In this document: in pieces, positions 1-15,600 of the stretch | How positions within the stretch are numbered: position 1 is the first letter of the stretch | Layout of the letters: every line of letters starts with the position of its first letter | NCBI GenBank assembly: GCA_025617745.1 | Contig: CM046869.1 | Span: 9,381,168-9,445,167, forward strand | Length of the DNA stretch: 64,000 nucleotides | Source: Heliocidaris erythrogramma | Lineage: Eukaryota > Echinodermata > Echinoidea > Camarodonta > Echinometridae | Direction of reading: 5' to 3' | Notes under the pieces: model-generated | What the model was told of the DNA's origin: nothing | What the model saw: the letters and a program-made list of their open reading frames with translations, nothing else | Database searches by the model: none | Made by a program: the position numbers and the translations under genes

Positions 1-390
1 GTACAGGTATATGGACATGTACCGCAATGACATCACAGTTTTTCAAAATGGCAGCCCCCATGGGATAATATCTAGCAAGACTGTTCTCCTTACTGAATAA
101 TCAAATATTTTCAAGATATTTTGAATAGGCTGACAATTTTCCACATGATTATCAGCTAATGTATGTTGAGTTTCATTCTCCTTTAATACAAGAAAGACAT
201 AGTTCTTCCATAGGCAAGGGGTTAATTTTAAAAAACCTGGACCTTCCACTGCCTGAACAGAGTTTCTGAATATAGATAACATACTAATTAAAAGCAATAA
301 TGATTAACATGCTCATACTGGCTCTAGAGTAACCAATTTCAGTCAAACTGTACATTTGTCATAATTTAATAGTGTGCTCATTTAACTTAC

Positions 391-603
391 TGGTGGGTCT
401 TGTCCGCACTTTTCTTCTACATCGACAAGGAGAGAGTCTGCAATGACGCTGCCATCCATGGTGACGTAGTAGGCAATCAATCGCATTTGTGGAGCCATGT
501 ATGACCTGATGGTTACAGGCAGGTCCATGACAGAGCCTTGGCTACCTGCTGCTATGCCATCCTCAAACAATCCCTGAATAACAATCTTGCCACCTGTTAC
601 ACC
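391..603 (-). CDS. C3-like exon 13 (MG5/MG6)
   Basis: 213 nt, phase 0 at both ends, TAG acceptor and GTAAGT donor. It encodes GGKIVIQGLF, MAPQMRLIAYYV and ADSLLVDVEEKC; the last two are strong family motifs at the MG5-MG6 border. The donor at 389-390 shows that the gene continues left of the window. Confidence 0.93.
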
Positions 604-3600
604 CTACAAACAAATTTAATTTGAGACGAAAAATGCATAAAGATGGAATGGTCAGTAAAGTTTTATGGAAAACATTACAGCATGATTTTGGTTTCCCACG
701 CCTCTCTCTCTCTGCAAGTGTCATGCAGCATGTCACAGCTCAAGAAATGGCCCATGGTCTAGAGGGAATATTTGATATAAGCAAGCATTATAATTATTAT
801 GTCGGCACCGAGAGAATCCATATCTTGCATAATACATAAAATATGTAAAATCTGCACTTTCAGAAACTCTGAACAAAAGTTGTTCTAATTCACATCAAGG
901 CGTTTAAAGGGTAAGTCCTGTCCCATAATGACTTGCTTTCAAATGAAGGAGAAAATCAGACCAATATCATAAAAGCTATGAATATTTTTATCATTAGAGG
1001 AGAATGAAACCCTAGGGGGAAAATTCAATTTTAATGAAAACAGAGGATAGAAGTAAGCAATTTAAAAAAGTTCCATCAAAATCGGTTACGAAATTAGAAA
1101 GTTATGAAAGTTTGAAAAGTCTCAATTTACTTTCTATTGCGATCCTCAAATTGGCAACGTTGATTCAAAGTGACGGTTTTATTGTACAACTCTCCATATG
1201 TTTTGTACACAAAATTTCATATTTTTCCAATTATCTCTCAAGGTGCAGCATGTCTCTTTCTTATCTCAAGATATATCATAGGAAAATGTATTTGACACAA
1301 CATACTGTATGTTGAGTTCACAAAAAGACAAGTAGCATCTTTAGAGATAATGGAGAAAATATGAAAGTTTGTGTACAAAACATATTGAGTTGTACATGTA
1401 CTACTAAACATTTTGAAGCAACATTGCCAATTTGAGGATGGCCATAGAAAGTAAATTGAGACTTTTCAAACCTTCATAACTTTTTCATTTCATAACTGAT
1501 TTTGATGGACCTTTTTTAAATTGCTTCTCTCTATCCTCTCTTTTTAATAAAATGGATATTTCCCCAGGTTTCATTCTCCTTTAATTTGTGGTTTTCTCCT
1601 AGCGCCTTTTCCCTCAGGACAGAACTCAAAATATATTGTCGATAGCATATTGTTATAGGTCGTCATTAAAAGAAAAAGAGCCTTTAAAGAAATTTGATTT
1701 GAAAAAAATGGCATCTTAGTCATTTTGTGTGATAGAGCAAATTGGGGATTTGTCCACCATTGCATCACAGTGACATTACCGATTTGACCATATGTATAGT
1801 GATTACAACTTTGCAAAATTCTAGACTTTTTTACTGCTTGTCCGATTTCATTCAAACTTTCAACAATCTGCTTCTCTGATTTTTCCTCTTTCTTTCAGAA
1901 CAACTTGCCATTAACACAGTGTCAGAAAAGTATTTATGTGGCAAACAAAGAGTTAAGGCTGGATTTCCCTTTAAAAATAAACTTACAAGAAAATGCAGAT
2001 CTATGGCTTCTCCTCCTGCTAAACCAACCCTATGAATCTGGAAATTTGTCCTCCGATCAATCTACATCATGAGAAAAGGACATGTGAAAAATAATGATTT
2101 TACAACAAACATGCGCCCCACCTCCCTAAAAATATTGTCATAAATATAAAAACATGACAAATTTGAAGATACGATACAGCACTGTATAGTATAGATCTCG
2201 CTCCTGTTTCATAAAACTTGCAATCAATAACAACTGCCAACCTGCAGTTTAGCTGAAATTTTTTTTCACAGGTTTTTCACAGAAAAAACAACTGAACATG
2301 TCAGAATCTGATTCAACAACAAAGATATCTTTCAAAGAAACTCATGTTTCGATGAATTTGAGAAAAAATCAAATGGCAGAATGCAGGAGATATATATATA
2401 ATAACTTCATAAACAAAAGGGAGAATGTGAAAAGTGATATTAAAAAAAGAACTGGATTCATGTGGGGATATAAGAGGTATACAGAGAGAGAATAAAAAAA
2501 CATCCCTTCCATGCCAAAGGCTTCAAAACCCAAAGAAATACATTTCATGTCCAATTTAAGAATGAAGCAGACAAAATCTCGTCAAAATCTCATGTCAAAA
2601 TTTTATTATTCACTATTGTTCACTATGGTTGACTGGTCAAAATCTTGGTAGCATAGAATGGGTTTACTACCAGTACTGAATAAATATTTTGACTTACGAT
2701 CAGTCTGCGCTGATTGGTGTCCTCCAGACTGATGATCAGGTAATCATTGCCGTTCGCTGATTCTGCTGCAGTTAGTTCAAAGGAGATAGTCGCTTGGTTG
2801 TTTGGGTATTGTTGATCTTCAGTCGATGCCTATAAAGTATATGTTTTAAAATAACAAATGTCAAAGAGATATATGTAAAAAAAAAAAAAAATTGCTTGTA
2901 TCATTTTTGCTTCTAGGAATACACCCCCAAAATAGGTCTTTTAAGTGCATGCTTTTAAGAAAGTGCAAATTGAAAATAGAAAAAAATCATATAATAAAAT
3001 GGCTTCAAGAAATAGAATAATGCAGGGCTGTCAACCCTCCCGCTTTTGGGAGGCTCACACCACCATGCTCATTCTGCCGCCGTCCCATCAAGCATGTAAA
3101 TCACCCCCTTTATGAAAAAACCTCCCGCCAAACGTGTGGATTTGGAGTAAAAAGTCACCCCGAAACGCTGATGACCTTATTTTTTTTTTGCTTGTCCGAA
3201 AGCACTGATGACCCTTTTATTTGTATCAAACACAATGAATTGGCAGCTCCATGACGTACCTTGCGAGCTTCTCTCCCATTTGCCCTGTACCCCCAAAAAT
3301 CATTAATATCCATTTTCTCTAAAGAAAATATTAAATCATACATGCACCTTAGATATAATAATTGCTCATATGTTTTTACACGACACCTGTATGAAACAAA
3401 TATATTCCTTCATCCAAAAAATAAGAAAATTAAAATTTATGAGATTTTCTGTACTGAGCAAATGGAAGAGGAGCTCGCAAGATACGTCACAGAGTTGCCA
3501 ATTCGTGATTGATTACAACTTCAAAACTTCACAACGCTCATTTTTCTTATCGGATTTTGCTCAAACATTGACAGATCTGTTTCTTTAATTTTTCTGCTTC

Positions 3601-6600
3601 TTTTAAAACAAACTTGTAATCAGGGTGGACTTTCCCTTTAATGGCTCAAATTGTTTAAGTGAAATCCTGAAATTTTGTGGTAAATGACCTAAATGACCTA
3701 GTTCTGTCTGGTAATTGTTGTCTGTAATTGTAATTGTGTTCAGGGGTTGGTTGTCCTTGGGGGTAATTTTCTGAGGTGTAATTGTCCCTGGGGGGTTATT
3801 TTCTGGGGTAATTTTCCTGAGGAGTTTTGTCTATGGGGGGTAAATTTCTGGGACGTAATTATCTGGGGGTAATTATCCTCTGGGGGGGGGGGATTTTACA
3901 GGGAATAATTTTTCAAGGGGAAATTATCCCTGAAGGGTCATTTTCTGGGGGCCATATTCTGGGGGGTCATTTTCCAGTGGGTAATTGTCTGGGGGGGTAG
4001 TTTTCTGCGAGGTGATTGCCCAGGGGGTAATTGTTCTAGAACCATTCCACCTACGTAATAGCCAGTTTTTCTATACCATTGGATTGCTTTTATTGCGAAT
4101 TTGAATGTATTCAGACAGGATTAGAGTAAAATCTGAAACTTACGCATGAAAGAAACTTTAATGAATTATAAATGCGAGTGGTTCCAATTCATGAAACTTC
4201 ATACCTCAAAAAAATAATCGGAAGTGACACAAGGCTGAATTTTTCAAATTTGCAAAACTCTCTTTTTGCACAAAGGACCTTATACAAATCGCAAAATTTT
4301 CATGTTGCAAATGTTTTTGAGTTTACAGTAATGGGAATATCCAAGCTCTCAATTTTCATCTCTTCTTCATGTTCTTACCTGAATTTGAATTCTCACTATG
4401 TCTTGATTGATCCTGCGCTTTGTGACGATTCCACCTTGAGCACCAGTGTTCGAGATCCCGTCGTCCTGCACTCCATCTACAATAGGCCCTGAAAGTGTCA
4501 TCTCTTGACCATTCGAGTTTGTGGCAGTCCATGTTACTTGTACAGGGATGTCAGGGGCCACATCGCCATTTGCAAATGTTAGATCCAGCTACAAGTGAAG
4601 GAGATGTAGGAGTTTATATCATCAAAACTCAGTATATGATTATAACTTGTCACCCGTCATAACACAGACTTTCAACGAAGGTTACACATCAAAATTCTTT
4701 GATCAGAATAATAATAAGAAAGACATATTAAACAATAATTATCATCATCATAATGAAAATAACAATTATAGTGCTAGTATCCACTAGGTAAGACTATATC
4801 TTACATTTTAGCCTAACTAGAAATGTCCATTGCGTGTAGATTAGAGTATAATGCATCTCTATAGAAAGTTCGAAAGAAATCTGTCCAGAAATGGACCTGC
4901 AGAGCGCACACAAGATATCCACTAAAATATGACCTTTGACCCTATAAAAGATGGAACACTGGGGGCAGCATCACCAAAAACGGTAGAGGTCTAGAGTAAT
5001 CTACGATGGACCTCCATACAAAATCTGAAAGAAATCAGTCGACAAATGTGACCGCCACAGTGCATGCAAGACAGCAACCAAAATATGACATTTGACCCTA
5101 TAAAAAGCTGAACACTGGGGGCAGCATCAGCAAAGGTTATAGGTGTGTAGATATCTTGTGGGCTTGTACTCAGTAATCAACTTCATGTTGCAAGAGGGAG
5201 CAGAGCCATGCAAGGAACTGAATACCAACAACTTAAAAATGACTCTGTCATACGGGGAGCCAGTGATCAGGACTTTAAGAATAGGGGTGTAGAGTGTTCT
5301 ATGAAAAGAAAGTGTATTATAATACGTGTGGCAGTATTTTGCAGTTTCTGGGAGTCGGACAGTTTGTGTGTTAGGGAGCTGATAGAGTATGAAATTGAAA
5401 AAATCTAAGAGTTGACGATGACATGGAAGAGTTTTTGATTTTGAGCAAAACTAGTTCAGTTTTGCAAGCTTCAAGTACCTTGACAGTGCAATTTGCATCA
5501 TTTTGATTAGAGAGAACAAAGCATAGGTCTGTATCTCGTCCGCATAGCTGTGATACTATACATCATACTGCTGTAATACTTGCTTAAGCCCAGTGATGTA
5601 TACCGAGAACTGCAACGGTCCTCCAAAACACCCCTGCAGGACAACAAATCTTGAGCTGTACAGGATCAGATCTTTCATGCTTCACATTTACCAATTGCTG
5701 GCACTGATCCAAATAGAATCATGTGAGGGCACAGTTGCGAATACCAATTAATGGATGACAACTGACAAGATTGCAATGGTCAAATTAAGTATCCAGTACT
5801 GAAGAAAGGTCTAATAATAATAATAATAGTTGTTTCTTTAATATAGCACCTTACCAGTTACGTTGTAACCGACCAAAGCGCTTACAGCATTATTATTACC
5901 CCGGTCACTGGATTCAATTGCGATTCTGCACATTACAGTGCACATTCTCCACTCCTCTAGGGAGCATTCCAGCCAGTCGCCTGTTTCCAAGCATGCACAT
6001 GTGGTTTGCAAAATTAGACAGGCTGACTGGCATTCATCAAGAACATCATTCTCCTGTACTTTCACAAGTATATGACTGCATCCAAGCATTTGCATTTACG
6101 TAGTGGGAGTTCGCAAATATTCAGGTACATGTCTTCAAGCTCATTTTGTGGCTTCAGCTATCAGCTACACCTGGCTTACCACAATCGCAGTAATTAACCC
6201 CCATGATGCCCCAACACCTCCAAGCAACATCCTCATTATCGTAAACTGCCCCTGCAATCAAAACAGGCTTAACCCTATATAGCCCGGGGGGCCCCCCAGA
6301 TCTCGGCCATTTATAGACCGATTGCGACCAAACTTGGTGTGTTTGTGTCTCATCATGTATTGTGCAAGAATGCATAGTCAAATTTATGATATACATTGTT
6401 TTTCTTATTTAATTATGTAAATAGGCAAATTTTTTTAGATTGATGATTTTCTTTTTTCACTTTGTTGACCAATTCTTATGTATTTCTTTGTTTTTAAATC
6501 TTTTGTTTTTCATTGTTCTGTTATATAGAATAGTTGATGATAGCCAAAAGAGATGTTATCTGAAGAAAAACAGAAAAAAAACTTCTTCTGACAACACTTC

Positions 6601-9600
6601 TTGTAAAGCCCATACATTGTATGTATACACAAAATTATTGGAAACCGCCATTTTTTGTGACATTGGTCATGAATATGTGCTATATCTCCGCAACCGTACC
6701 CCCGCTTTTCACAAATAGAGTCTTAAAAATGTGCGCGAGACGTGAAAGAAAAAAGTCATGAAATTTCAGCACGAGATATTTTCCCGTTAAAAAATTATTG
6801 CCAAAAATGTCGAGGGGGGGCTAAATTATAGCCCCCCCCCCCCCCCGGGCTATTGAGGGTTAAAATTGAAATAAAAATACCTGTAAAAGAGTTTTTCACG
6901 GAGATTCCGAATATGACAATGATTTTTCTTAGAAATCGTTAATAGTTCTGGGTTCTAGCTTTAAAAATGTCGACTCAGACGGCTCAGACAAAAGTCCGGT
7001 TTCACTAGCGGCTCACTGCAGGAGAAAACATTGCAGGAACACCGCTCAGTGCATCGAAAATATAATAACACTTGTGTCTGTAGAATTCTTTCCTCGGTTA
7101 TGCAAGAATTTCCTTGTGAAAGAAAAGGAGAAATGACTGAAGAAGACAATGAGAGCGACGAAGAGGTTGCAAGTGATTTCAATTATCAAAACCCAAACTG
7201 TGAATGCAGCCCTTTCTCAAACGCATTCTCGGGGAAAATGGTCGCTGCAGATGACCGCCGATCAAGATTTGACGCGACCGGGGCCAATCCACTCGGCATG
7301 AGTGATCTTCACCCTAGCTGTGCAAACCCTTCTTAAATATTCATCTCTCGGGAAGTAATGTAGGCTTCCTCCGTCATTGTTAATTAAACACAGCGTGACA
7401 CCATTTTCACAGGGAAATTAAAAATATATCATGAAAAACACAAATATCATGGCAGATCCCAGCCATAGAATTAGAAGAACGAAACTAAACGTAAGCACAA
7501 ATGCAAAAAATAAAATAATGATGAAAATAAATACCTTGGACTCTTTGCCCACTCGTTTGACAGTTTGTGTTCTAAAGAAAACTGATGCCAAGCTGAGAAG
7601 AACGTGCAAAATAATGAAAGGACCGAGTCTAAGCAAAAATTGTCTGCTCACGACTTCTCAGTGAAAATGACGGTGATTTAGGCATAAAAATGACCTACAC
7701 AAGGCAAACTATGATATTAATTGAAAAAAAAGAGACGTTTTTCTGGAAAAAATAATATGCACTTGATAATCCCAGAATGTTTCTGGCCATTTTGTCATTC
7801 CTAATTATGAATTACAAAGAGATTGTAAGATCCTTAGTTGTAGGACAAATACATGTTCAAGGAAATTCCTGCAATGACGTCAAATGCGTCATCAAGCCAC
7901 TTTACCATATTTACCTTTTTTCGAGGGGTGGAGCTTAGCAAGTATGAGATCTGTGAAAAATGGACAGTTATTTTCATTTTTTGCTCAGTATAGAGACTTT
8001 CTGAAAAATCTTAGGCTGGAATATTCATAAGTACAGGTGTATTCATGTTTTGAAAGGCTAAGTTAGTTGGGTTGCATGCATGGGCCGTTTAAAGCTTTAT
8101 ATTATCTTACCTTGGCTTGATTAATGACGCCTGGCTTGTAGTAGTCAACCATGCGTCTTCTACTGAATTTGTACGGGGACCTGACAAAGACTGCCTTTGT
8201 GTTGATGCTTGCCTCACTAAACAGAGTCGCTGCTTCGTGGATGATTGCCTTCACATGGAAGCGCTGATTTTCAAACCGATCAAACCAATCTAGACCAAAG
8301 TCAACATTTAGATCATCTAAGGTGACTTCAGCATTTCCCTGTTCATTGAGCTGGTAAAAGAATGAAGGGAAAGTGATATATATAGGTGAGCACATTTAGA
8401 ATTTAGAATTTTATTGACTATTTCGACCCCCTCTTGGGGTATGCGAGTACAAACAAACATGAAGTATAAATAACAATGTATAACAGACTTGTGAATACAA
8501 TTCATGTACATTAACATAGATAATGACACAATTAAAGATACAAATGATAATATAGTGTATAGTACAAACATGAACAATGTAACCAACTTGTAAATACAAT
8601 GTATACATAGATAGTGACAATAATATATGATGACAGTCTATTTACACGCTTAATAAAGCAGGCTGTTTCACTATCCTACCTGTATGTTCAACTCTAATTG
8701 TACTACCTAAAATGCTTGTCATGAACAATCTTTTTTCTGTTTTCTGAGAAAACTGCAACATGATAAGGCGAGTAAATCTTGCTAAATTATTCAACTGAGA
8801 AGTGCTTCTAGTATCAAAAAGTTTTGTCATGTGCAAAGCACAGAGACTGTGCATGACAAATATTAAAATGTTTTATACACTCGTTGGAGAGAGACATTTC
8901 CAATAAGTTTCATTCCAAGTTAAATCAGGCTTAATCTAACAACCAATAGACCTGTTTATATAAGTGATTCAAATTTATGGATGTTTCTTTCCTGGGGACC
9001 TAGTAACGAGGTATTCCATTAACCTGTTATCAATGAATGAACTACAATACTTGGAATCCAGTTTGCATACATTACTTGTTGCTATCTCTGACAAGCCTCT
9101 GGCAAGCTTTCGGGTTGTCAAGAACCTTTGTTTCAAAAGTATGCATAAAATTTGAATAACTTAGTAAACAGGTTTATTTGGTTGGTGACAAAAGAACCAA
9201 CTTCTCCCACTGACAATATCCTGACTATACACTTTGCTGTAAAAGGTTAGGCTACTGTTGATGTGATCGTTATAATCTCAAAAAAGTTATTTGAAAATTT
9301 GCTGAATTTTTCTTTCTTTGCTTTAAATCTTTGATTGCAATAGCGCCATCTGCGCTTTTCTTTCTTTGCTTTAAATCTTTGATTGCAATAGCGCCATCTA
9401 CGTTTTTCCAAATTTGTGACAAGGGTATAGCAATGACTTGGTTTTGTTTGCTCTGAATTTTGTTCCGAAATGACAGCTTTATGTTGTACGAAGCCACAGA
9501 TTGCAATTAAAAGGAGGCAAGAAGGTCAGTAGATTTGATATAGGAATAGATACTGAGTATATATAAAACATGTAGTAAGAAAATAACGATGATACGATTG

Positions 9601-12600
9601 CAATCAACTTAATATTATTGATGTATGTGTGGTGTAATGTACAAACGAAATCTACGTATACGATATACACGCCCTATTTTGTTAATATATGCAAATTAAA
9701 TGCACGTTTTAAGGCATCCGATATATACAAGTTTTAGCGGAGTCTACATAAACAACACTGATTATATGCACGGAAATTGGTATCCGATATTAACGATGTA
9801 TAGAATTATATATATACGAACATAATTTAATGCACGATTAATATCTATGAATTAGGAATATAAGCAAAGGACTACATATTTGTTTAGTTTATTTAGCTCA
9901 TTTAGTGACTAAAGATAGATTGAGTATTTATAGAGCGATTCCAAATATCAATCAACCATATTTAATTTCTCTGTTATATAATTCGATGTTCTATTTCGGA
10001 TATTGATTGCATGAATAGCATGAGGTTGTTGTTTTGTAGTAGGCAATTGCATATACACGAATTACAAACTGCAATAGGAAATAATTCATTTGAGAATATT
10101 TGATGCATTTAATTGGCAAAATAATATATATTATTTATATTTTTGTACTTGAAAGCCTTGTTTGAACAATGACTTATAATCTGTTCAATTTCTTTGTCAT
10201 ATTTGTTCATACAGTTTCACGGAGCAAGTTGACGGAACGATAGTTGACAGAAATAAATACTTTAATAGTCAACCCTATTTCGACGTTTTAACGACTGTCT
10301 CTTCAGTGAAACTTCACTTCATGCTACATAAGACTTGCAACCTGCGAGGACGTCGTGACTTGGAACAACATGTCGGACGAAGACAAGACCATGGAAAAGG
10401 ATGCCGACAACCCTGGAGCTATGGCTATCGATCCAAGACCAAGGCGAGAGGCTAAGCCAACTGAAAAGGGCCTTCAATATCAAGCAGATGTAAAGGAGAA
10501 GGAATTTAAAAGATCCATCAACGCTTGGCGTAGGTCCTCGAACAAGTTGAGAGCCATCGTCAGTGATAACAATGACGCGAAGGATATTAGAAATGCAAGA
10601 GATGCCCTGCAAACATTGATGGATGAAGCTATATTGGCCCAGGAAGAACTTCAGTCATTTTTGCATTGGGTAGTTATTGATGATGACAGTGGTGACAGAC
10701 TCGAGAGTATCGAGGAAGAGCACTCGGAGCTAATGAAAGCTGTACAAGAGTACCTCATGGACCACCAATCAAGAAAGTCCAAGGTTTCAAGGCTTTCAAA
10801 GAGACTATCATCATGTCAAAAATGGGTGGACGAATGCTCATTTGGAAACCGCGAAGAGGTTCCTACCACAGATGACCCGACCAGAGATGATCCGACCAGA
10901 GATGATCCGACCAGAGATGATCCAACCAGAGATGAGGTGACTCAAGATGTTCCTTATGTAGATGTGCCGACAGCAACGGCTAGAGATATCGTAACAGAAG
11001 CACCCACTAATGAACCCCTATTGAGTCTTTTGACACAACTTCAGATTAGCCGATTGCCACTACCTGAACCAGACATCTTTTCAGGCGATCCTTTACAATA
11101 CCCGAATTGGAAGCAGGCATACGACACCTTAATGGAACATCAAGGGATTCCTGCAAGAGATCGTTTCTTCTATCTTAAGAAGTATCTTCGAGGCCCACCT
11201 CTCGAGCTGGTGCAAGGCTTTTCTTTGATATACAATGATGCGGCATACATTCAAGCTAAACATGAACTAGAACGAAGATATGGGGATCCTTTCATCATTT
11301 CGAATGCGTTTCGTGACAGACTGGACAAGTGGCCAAAGATACATCCTAAGGATTCCAGAGGTCTACAGAGATTTTCTGATTACCTGCGACAGTGTCAAAC
11401 AGTCATGGAAGGAAATGGCAACCTCCATCACTTAGATGATGAATGGGAGAATCGCAAACTTCTGTTGAAGCTTCCTAATTGGATAGTCACCAAATGGAGC
11501 CGACGCGTATACGACCATAGGAGGGCTCATGGTACCTTTCCGTCATTTTGTGACTTTTCATACTTTGTTGAGGAAGAGAGCAACATTGCGTGTGACCCTA
11601 TCACTAGTAGCCTGACAGAGGACAAACCTCGGCGGGGCAGAGAGAATTCTATGAAGGCTATGACCATGCGGACCAGCTCCATCCAAGAAACTAGACCGGC
11701 TGTTGCGACAAGGAGACCAGAACAGAAATGTATATTCTGTAACCATGATCATCACCTCGAGGAATGCCAAACCTTTATCACTCAACCCATGCTCGACAGG
11801 AAGAAGTTCATCAGAGAAAAGGGTTTGTGCTACGGGTGCCTTAAGAGGGGTCATCTGACCAAGAGATGTAGAAGGAGAATCCAATGTAGAGTATGCAATA
11901 GGCGACATCCTACACCACTGCATTTAGACAGAATTCCCTCGGAAGATAGGGAAGGGACACCGAACCAGGAAGAAATACAGTCTTCCAATTCGCATACTCT
12001 CGTGAAATCTAACGTTCAAGGTTATGTGAAAAGTGTTGCAATTGTGCCAGTTTGGTTGTCTCATGAGAAATTGAAGGAAGAGAGACTCGTATACGCTCTA
12101 CTCGACACTCAATCGGACACAACCTTCATCCTGAATTCTACAAAGGACGCCTTAGGACTTCATGGACCGAAGGTCAATCTTCTCCTGTCTACAATGTCCA
12201 TCAAGAGCGAAAGCATTCCAAGCGAGAAGATTAAAGGACTCACTGTTAGAGCCTTTAACAGTGAAAAGGTGATACGACTTCCAGCTTCATACACTCGAGA
12301 TATTATGCCAGCCAACAGAGAACACATTCCCACTCCGGAAGTAGCTCGCTCATTCCCGCACTTGAATTTGATTGCTGATCAACTCCTGCCTTTGAAACAC
12401 TGTGAAATAGGACTATTGATCGGTTATGACTGTGGAAGAGCTCTGACACCACGAGATGTGATTCCCTCCCAAGACGATGATGGCCCATTTGGATTGAAAA
12501 CAGACTTGGGTTGGAGCATTGTGGGTGTTACAAGTCAGGACGAAGAGCCCTTCAACCCAGATGATCACGTTGGATACAGTCACCGTTTGACAGCACGTGA

Positions 12601-15600
12601 GATATCCCCTGAATTGGCTGAAAGAGACATTTCTACGAAGAAGAGAGTAACGTTTAGTCACAATGTTACAATCAAAGAAGAGATCAGCCCTTTGTCTGTC
12701 CTGAAGTTCATGGAAAGAGATTTCCCAGAGAGTCGAACTGAGTTGCCATTTTCGCAACATGATACAAGGTTTATGAGAATCATGGAGGATAACGTCCGTA
12801 TTACTGAGGATGGTCACTACGAGACTCCTCTTCCCTTCAAAGAAGATGTCATCAACTTGCCTAACAACAAATACATGGCAGAAAGGAGGTTGAGTCATCT
12901 ACGAAGAAAGTTTCAACGGGACCCTAATTATCATCAGAAATACTTGGAAAAGATGGATGCTCTCTTGGAGAAAGGCTATGCTGAAATTGTACCAGAAACC
13001 GACAAGCAGAACGGCCAAGCATGGTACATTCCCCATCATGGAGTAATACAACCACAGAAGTTAAGAGTTGTGTTCGACTGTAGTGCAGAATTTCAAGGGG
13101 AATCTCTCAACAAGCATCTACTCTCTGGACCAGATCTAACTAACACACTGCTGGGAGTACTTTGCCGGTTCAGACTTGAACCAATTGCATTTTGTTGTGA
13201 CATACGTGAGATGTTTTACCAATTTAAGGTGAAGGAAGGAGATAGGAGATATCTACGGTATTTGTGGTGGAGGGATGGAGACTTTCAGCAGCAACCCCAT
13301 GAGCTGAGAATGACTGTCCATTTGTTTGGGGCGACATCATCTCCAGGATGCTCAAACTTTTGTTTGAAACAGATTGCCAGTGATAATGCTCATGAATTTG
13401 GAGAGGATGTAAAGAGCTTCGTTCATCATAACTTCTATGTGGATGATGGGATAAAATCTGTTCCTACCAAAGAAGAGGCCAAATACCTGATCTTGAGAAC
13501 CAGACAGTTGTGCAAGAAAGGAGGTCTTCACTTGCACAAATTCATCTCAAACACCCCAGAAGTGCTAGAAACAGTTCCAGATGAGGATAGGGCAAAGGAT
13601 AATTCCAAGACTGATCTACTTAAGAATAAGCTTCCCTTGCAGAAGGCACTTGGAGTGCAATGGTGTGTAGAATCTGACACGTTCCAATTCAGAATGATTC
13701 TTGATGACAGACCTCTAACCAGACGCGGTCTACTGTCAACAGTGATGTCTATCTATGACCCGATGGGATTGCTAGCCCCGATTGTCTTACCTGGAAAGGA
13801 GATTCTGCAAGAGCTGTGTAAGACCTCTGCAGATTGGGACGACCCCCTGCCAGATGATCTCAGAGAAAGATGGGAGAAATGGACAACTGATCTGCATAAT
13901 CTTGACTCCCTATCAATACAGAGATGTTATAAACCTGCAGATTTTGGAAATGCTGCAACCATGCAGATGCACCACTTCTCTGATGCTAGTTCCAAAGGAT
14001 ACGGCCAATGTTCATACGTGAGGATGAAGAATGGTGATGGAAGAGTGCACTGTAGCCTGGTAATGGCAAAGTCCAGGATAGCCCCGCTCAAGGCAGTTAC
14101 AATACCCCGATTAGAACTATCAGCTGCCGTTGTTTCCATCAGGGTGAGCACATTACTTCAGCGAGAGTTAGCCTTGGAGAACATTGAGAATATCTACTGG
14201 ACAGACAGCAATGTTGTGCTTGGATATATAAACAATCAATCAAGACGATTCCATGTGTTCGTAGCAAATCGGATCCGTCAGATCAGACAACACTCGGAAA
14301 CATCGCAGTGGAAGCACGTTCGAACGAAGGACAATCCAGCAGATGCAGCTTCGAGAGGGTGCACCGTTGACCAACTCATCACTTCGAAGTGGTTCACGGG
14401 CCCAGACTTCCTATGGGAGGAGACGGTTCCTTGCGATGATGATCAGGAGGAATTTGAGATTTCACCAGGTGACCCCGAGGTAAAGAAGTCCACGGTGAAC
14501 GTCATTGTGAAGGATGACTCCAAGTTTGATCTAAGTCGCCTAGATCGATTCTCAACGTGGTATAAAGCAAAGAGGGCTATGGCTTACTGTCTGCTGTTCA
14601 TCACAAGACTGAAACAACGTTGTCAAAGGAAAAGTACAGAGCAGTCAGCTGATGACTCAACTTTCCAATGTAAAGTCTCCGTGCAGAATCTACAACAGGC
14701 AGAATCAGAGATACTGAGACATGTCCAGAAGGAAGCATTTGGTGAAGAAATAGAAATCCTGAAGTCAATCCAGAGGAAACAGGGTTTAAATGACAGGCAG
14801 AGAAGACGTCAGATAAAGAAACAAAGTCGTCTTCATGGACTTGATGCCTTTCTGGATGAAGCTGGAATTCTTAGAGTTGGAGGTAGAATTCGAAGAGGAG
14901 ACGACTCATATGAAAGAAAACATCCTCTAATTCTCCCACAAAGAAGCCACATAACTGACCTTGTGATACGCTACTGCCATGAGTCGACTGCTCATGGAGG
15001 CAGAGGTATGACACTGAACCAAATAAGAGAGTATGGATTTTGGGTCCTTGGAAGCAGTAGTAGAGTGGCTAAGTTCATACGGAAATGTGTAACATGTAAC
15101 AGACTTCGCAGTCCCGCACAAATACAGAAGATGTCTGATCTACCATCTGACCGTGTGACTCCAGCCGCACCTTTCACTTACTGTGGCATCGATTGTTTTG
15201 GACCATGGGTGATAAAGGATGGTAGAAAGGAGATGAAGCGATATGGACTACTATTCACATGTTTGTCATCGAGAGCCGTCCATATTGAGACACTCAATAG
15301 CTTGACCACGGACTCATTCCTTCTGGGGTATCGCCGATTTGCTGCTCTGAGGGGTCCAATACGTCTCCTGAGATGTGACAGGGGAACGAATTTCGTAGGC
15401 GCCGAGGCAGAGTTGAAGAACGCTTGGTCGGAAATGAATCACTCAGATGTCAAAGGCACTCTCATGAAAGAAGGATGTGACTACGTGCAGTTTGCTTTCA
15501 ACGTCCCCGCCGCGAGCCATATGGGTGGAGTATGGGAGCGCCAAATACGATCGACTAGGAGAGTGCTGGTAGACAACTCAATGACGAATCATTAAGAACA

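Noticed and set aside
9270-9670. Minus-strand ORFs repeated at 17,196-17,596
   Set aside because: They lie inside the two BEL LTRs and simply reflect LTR identity.
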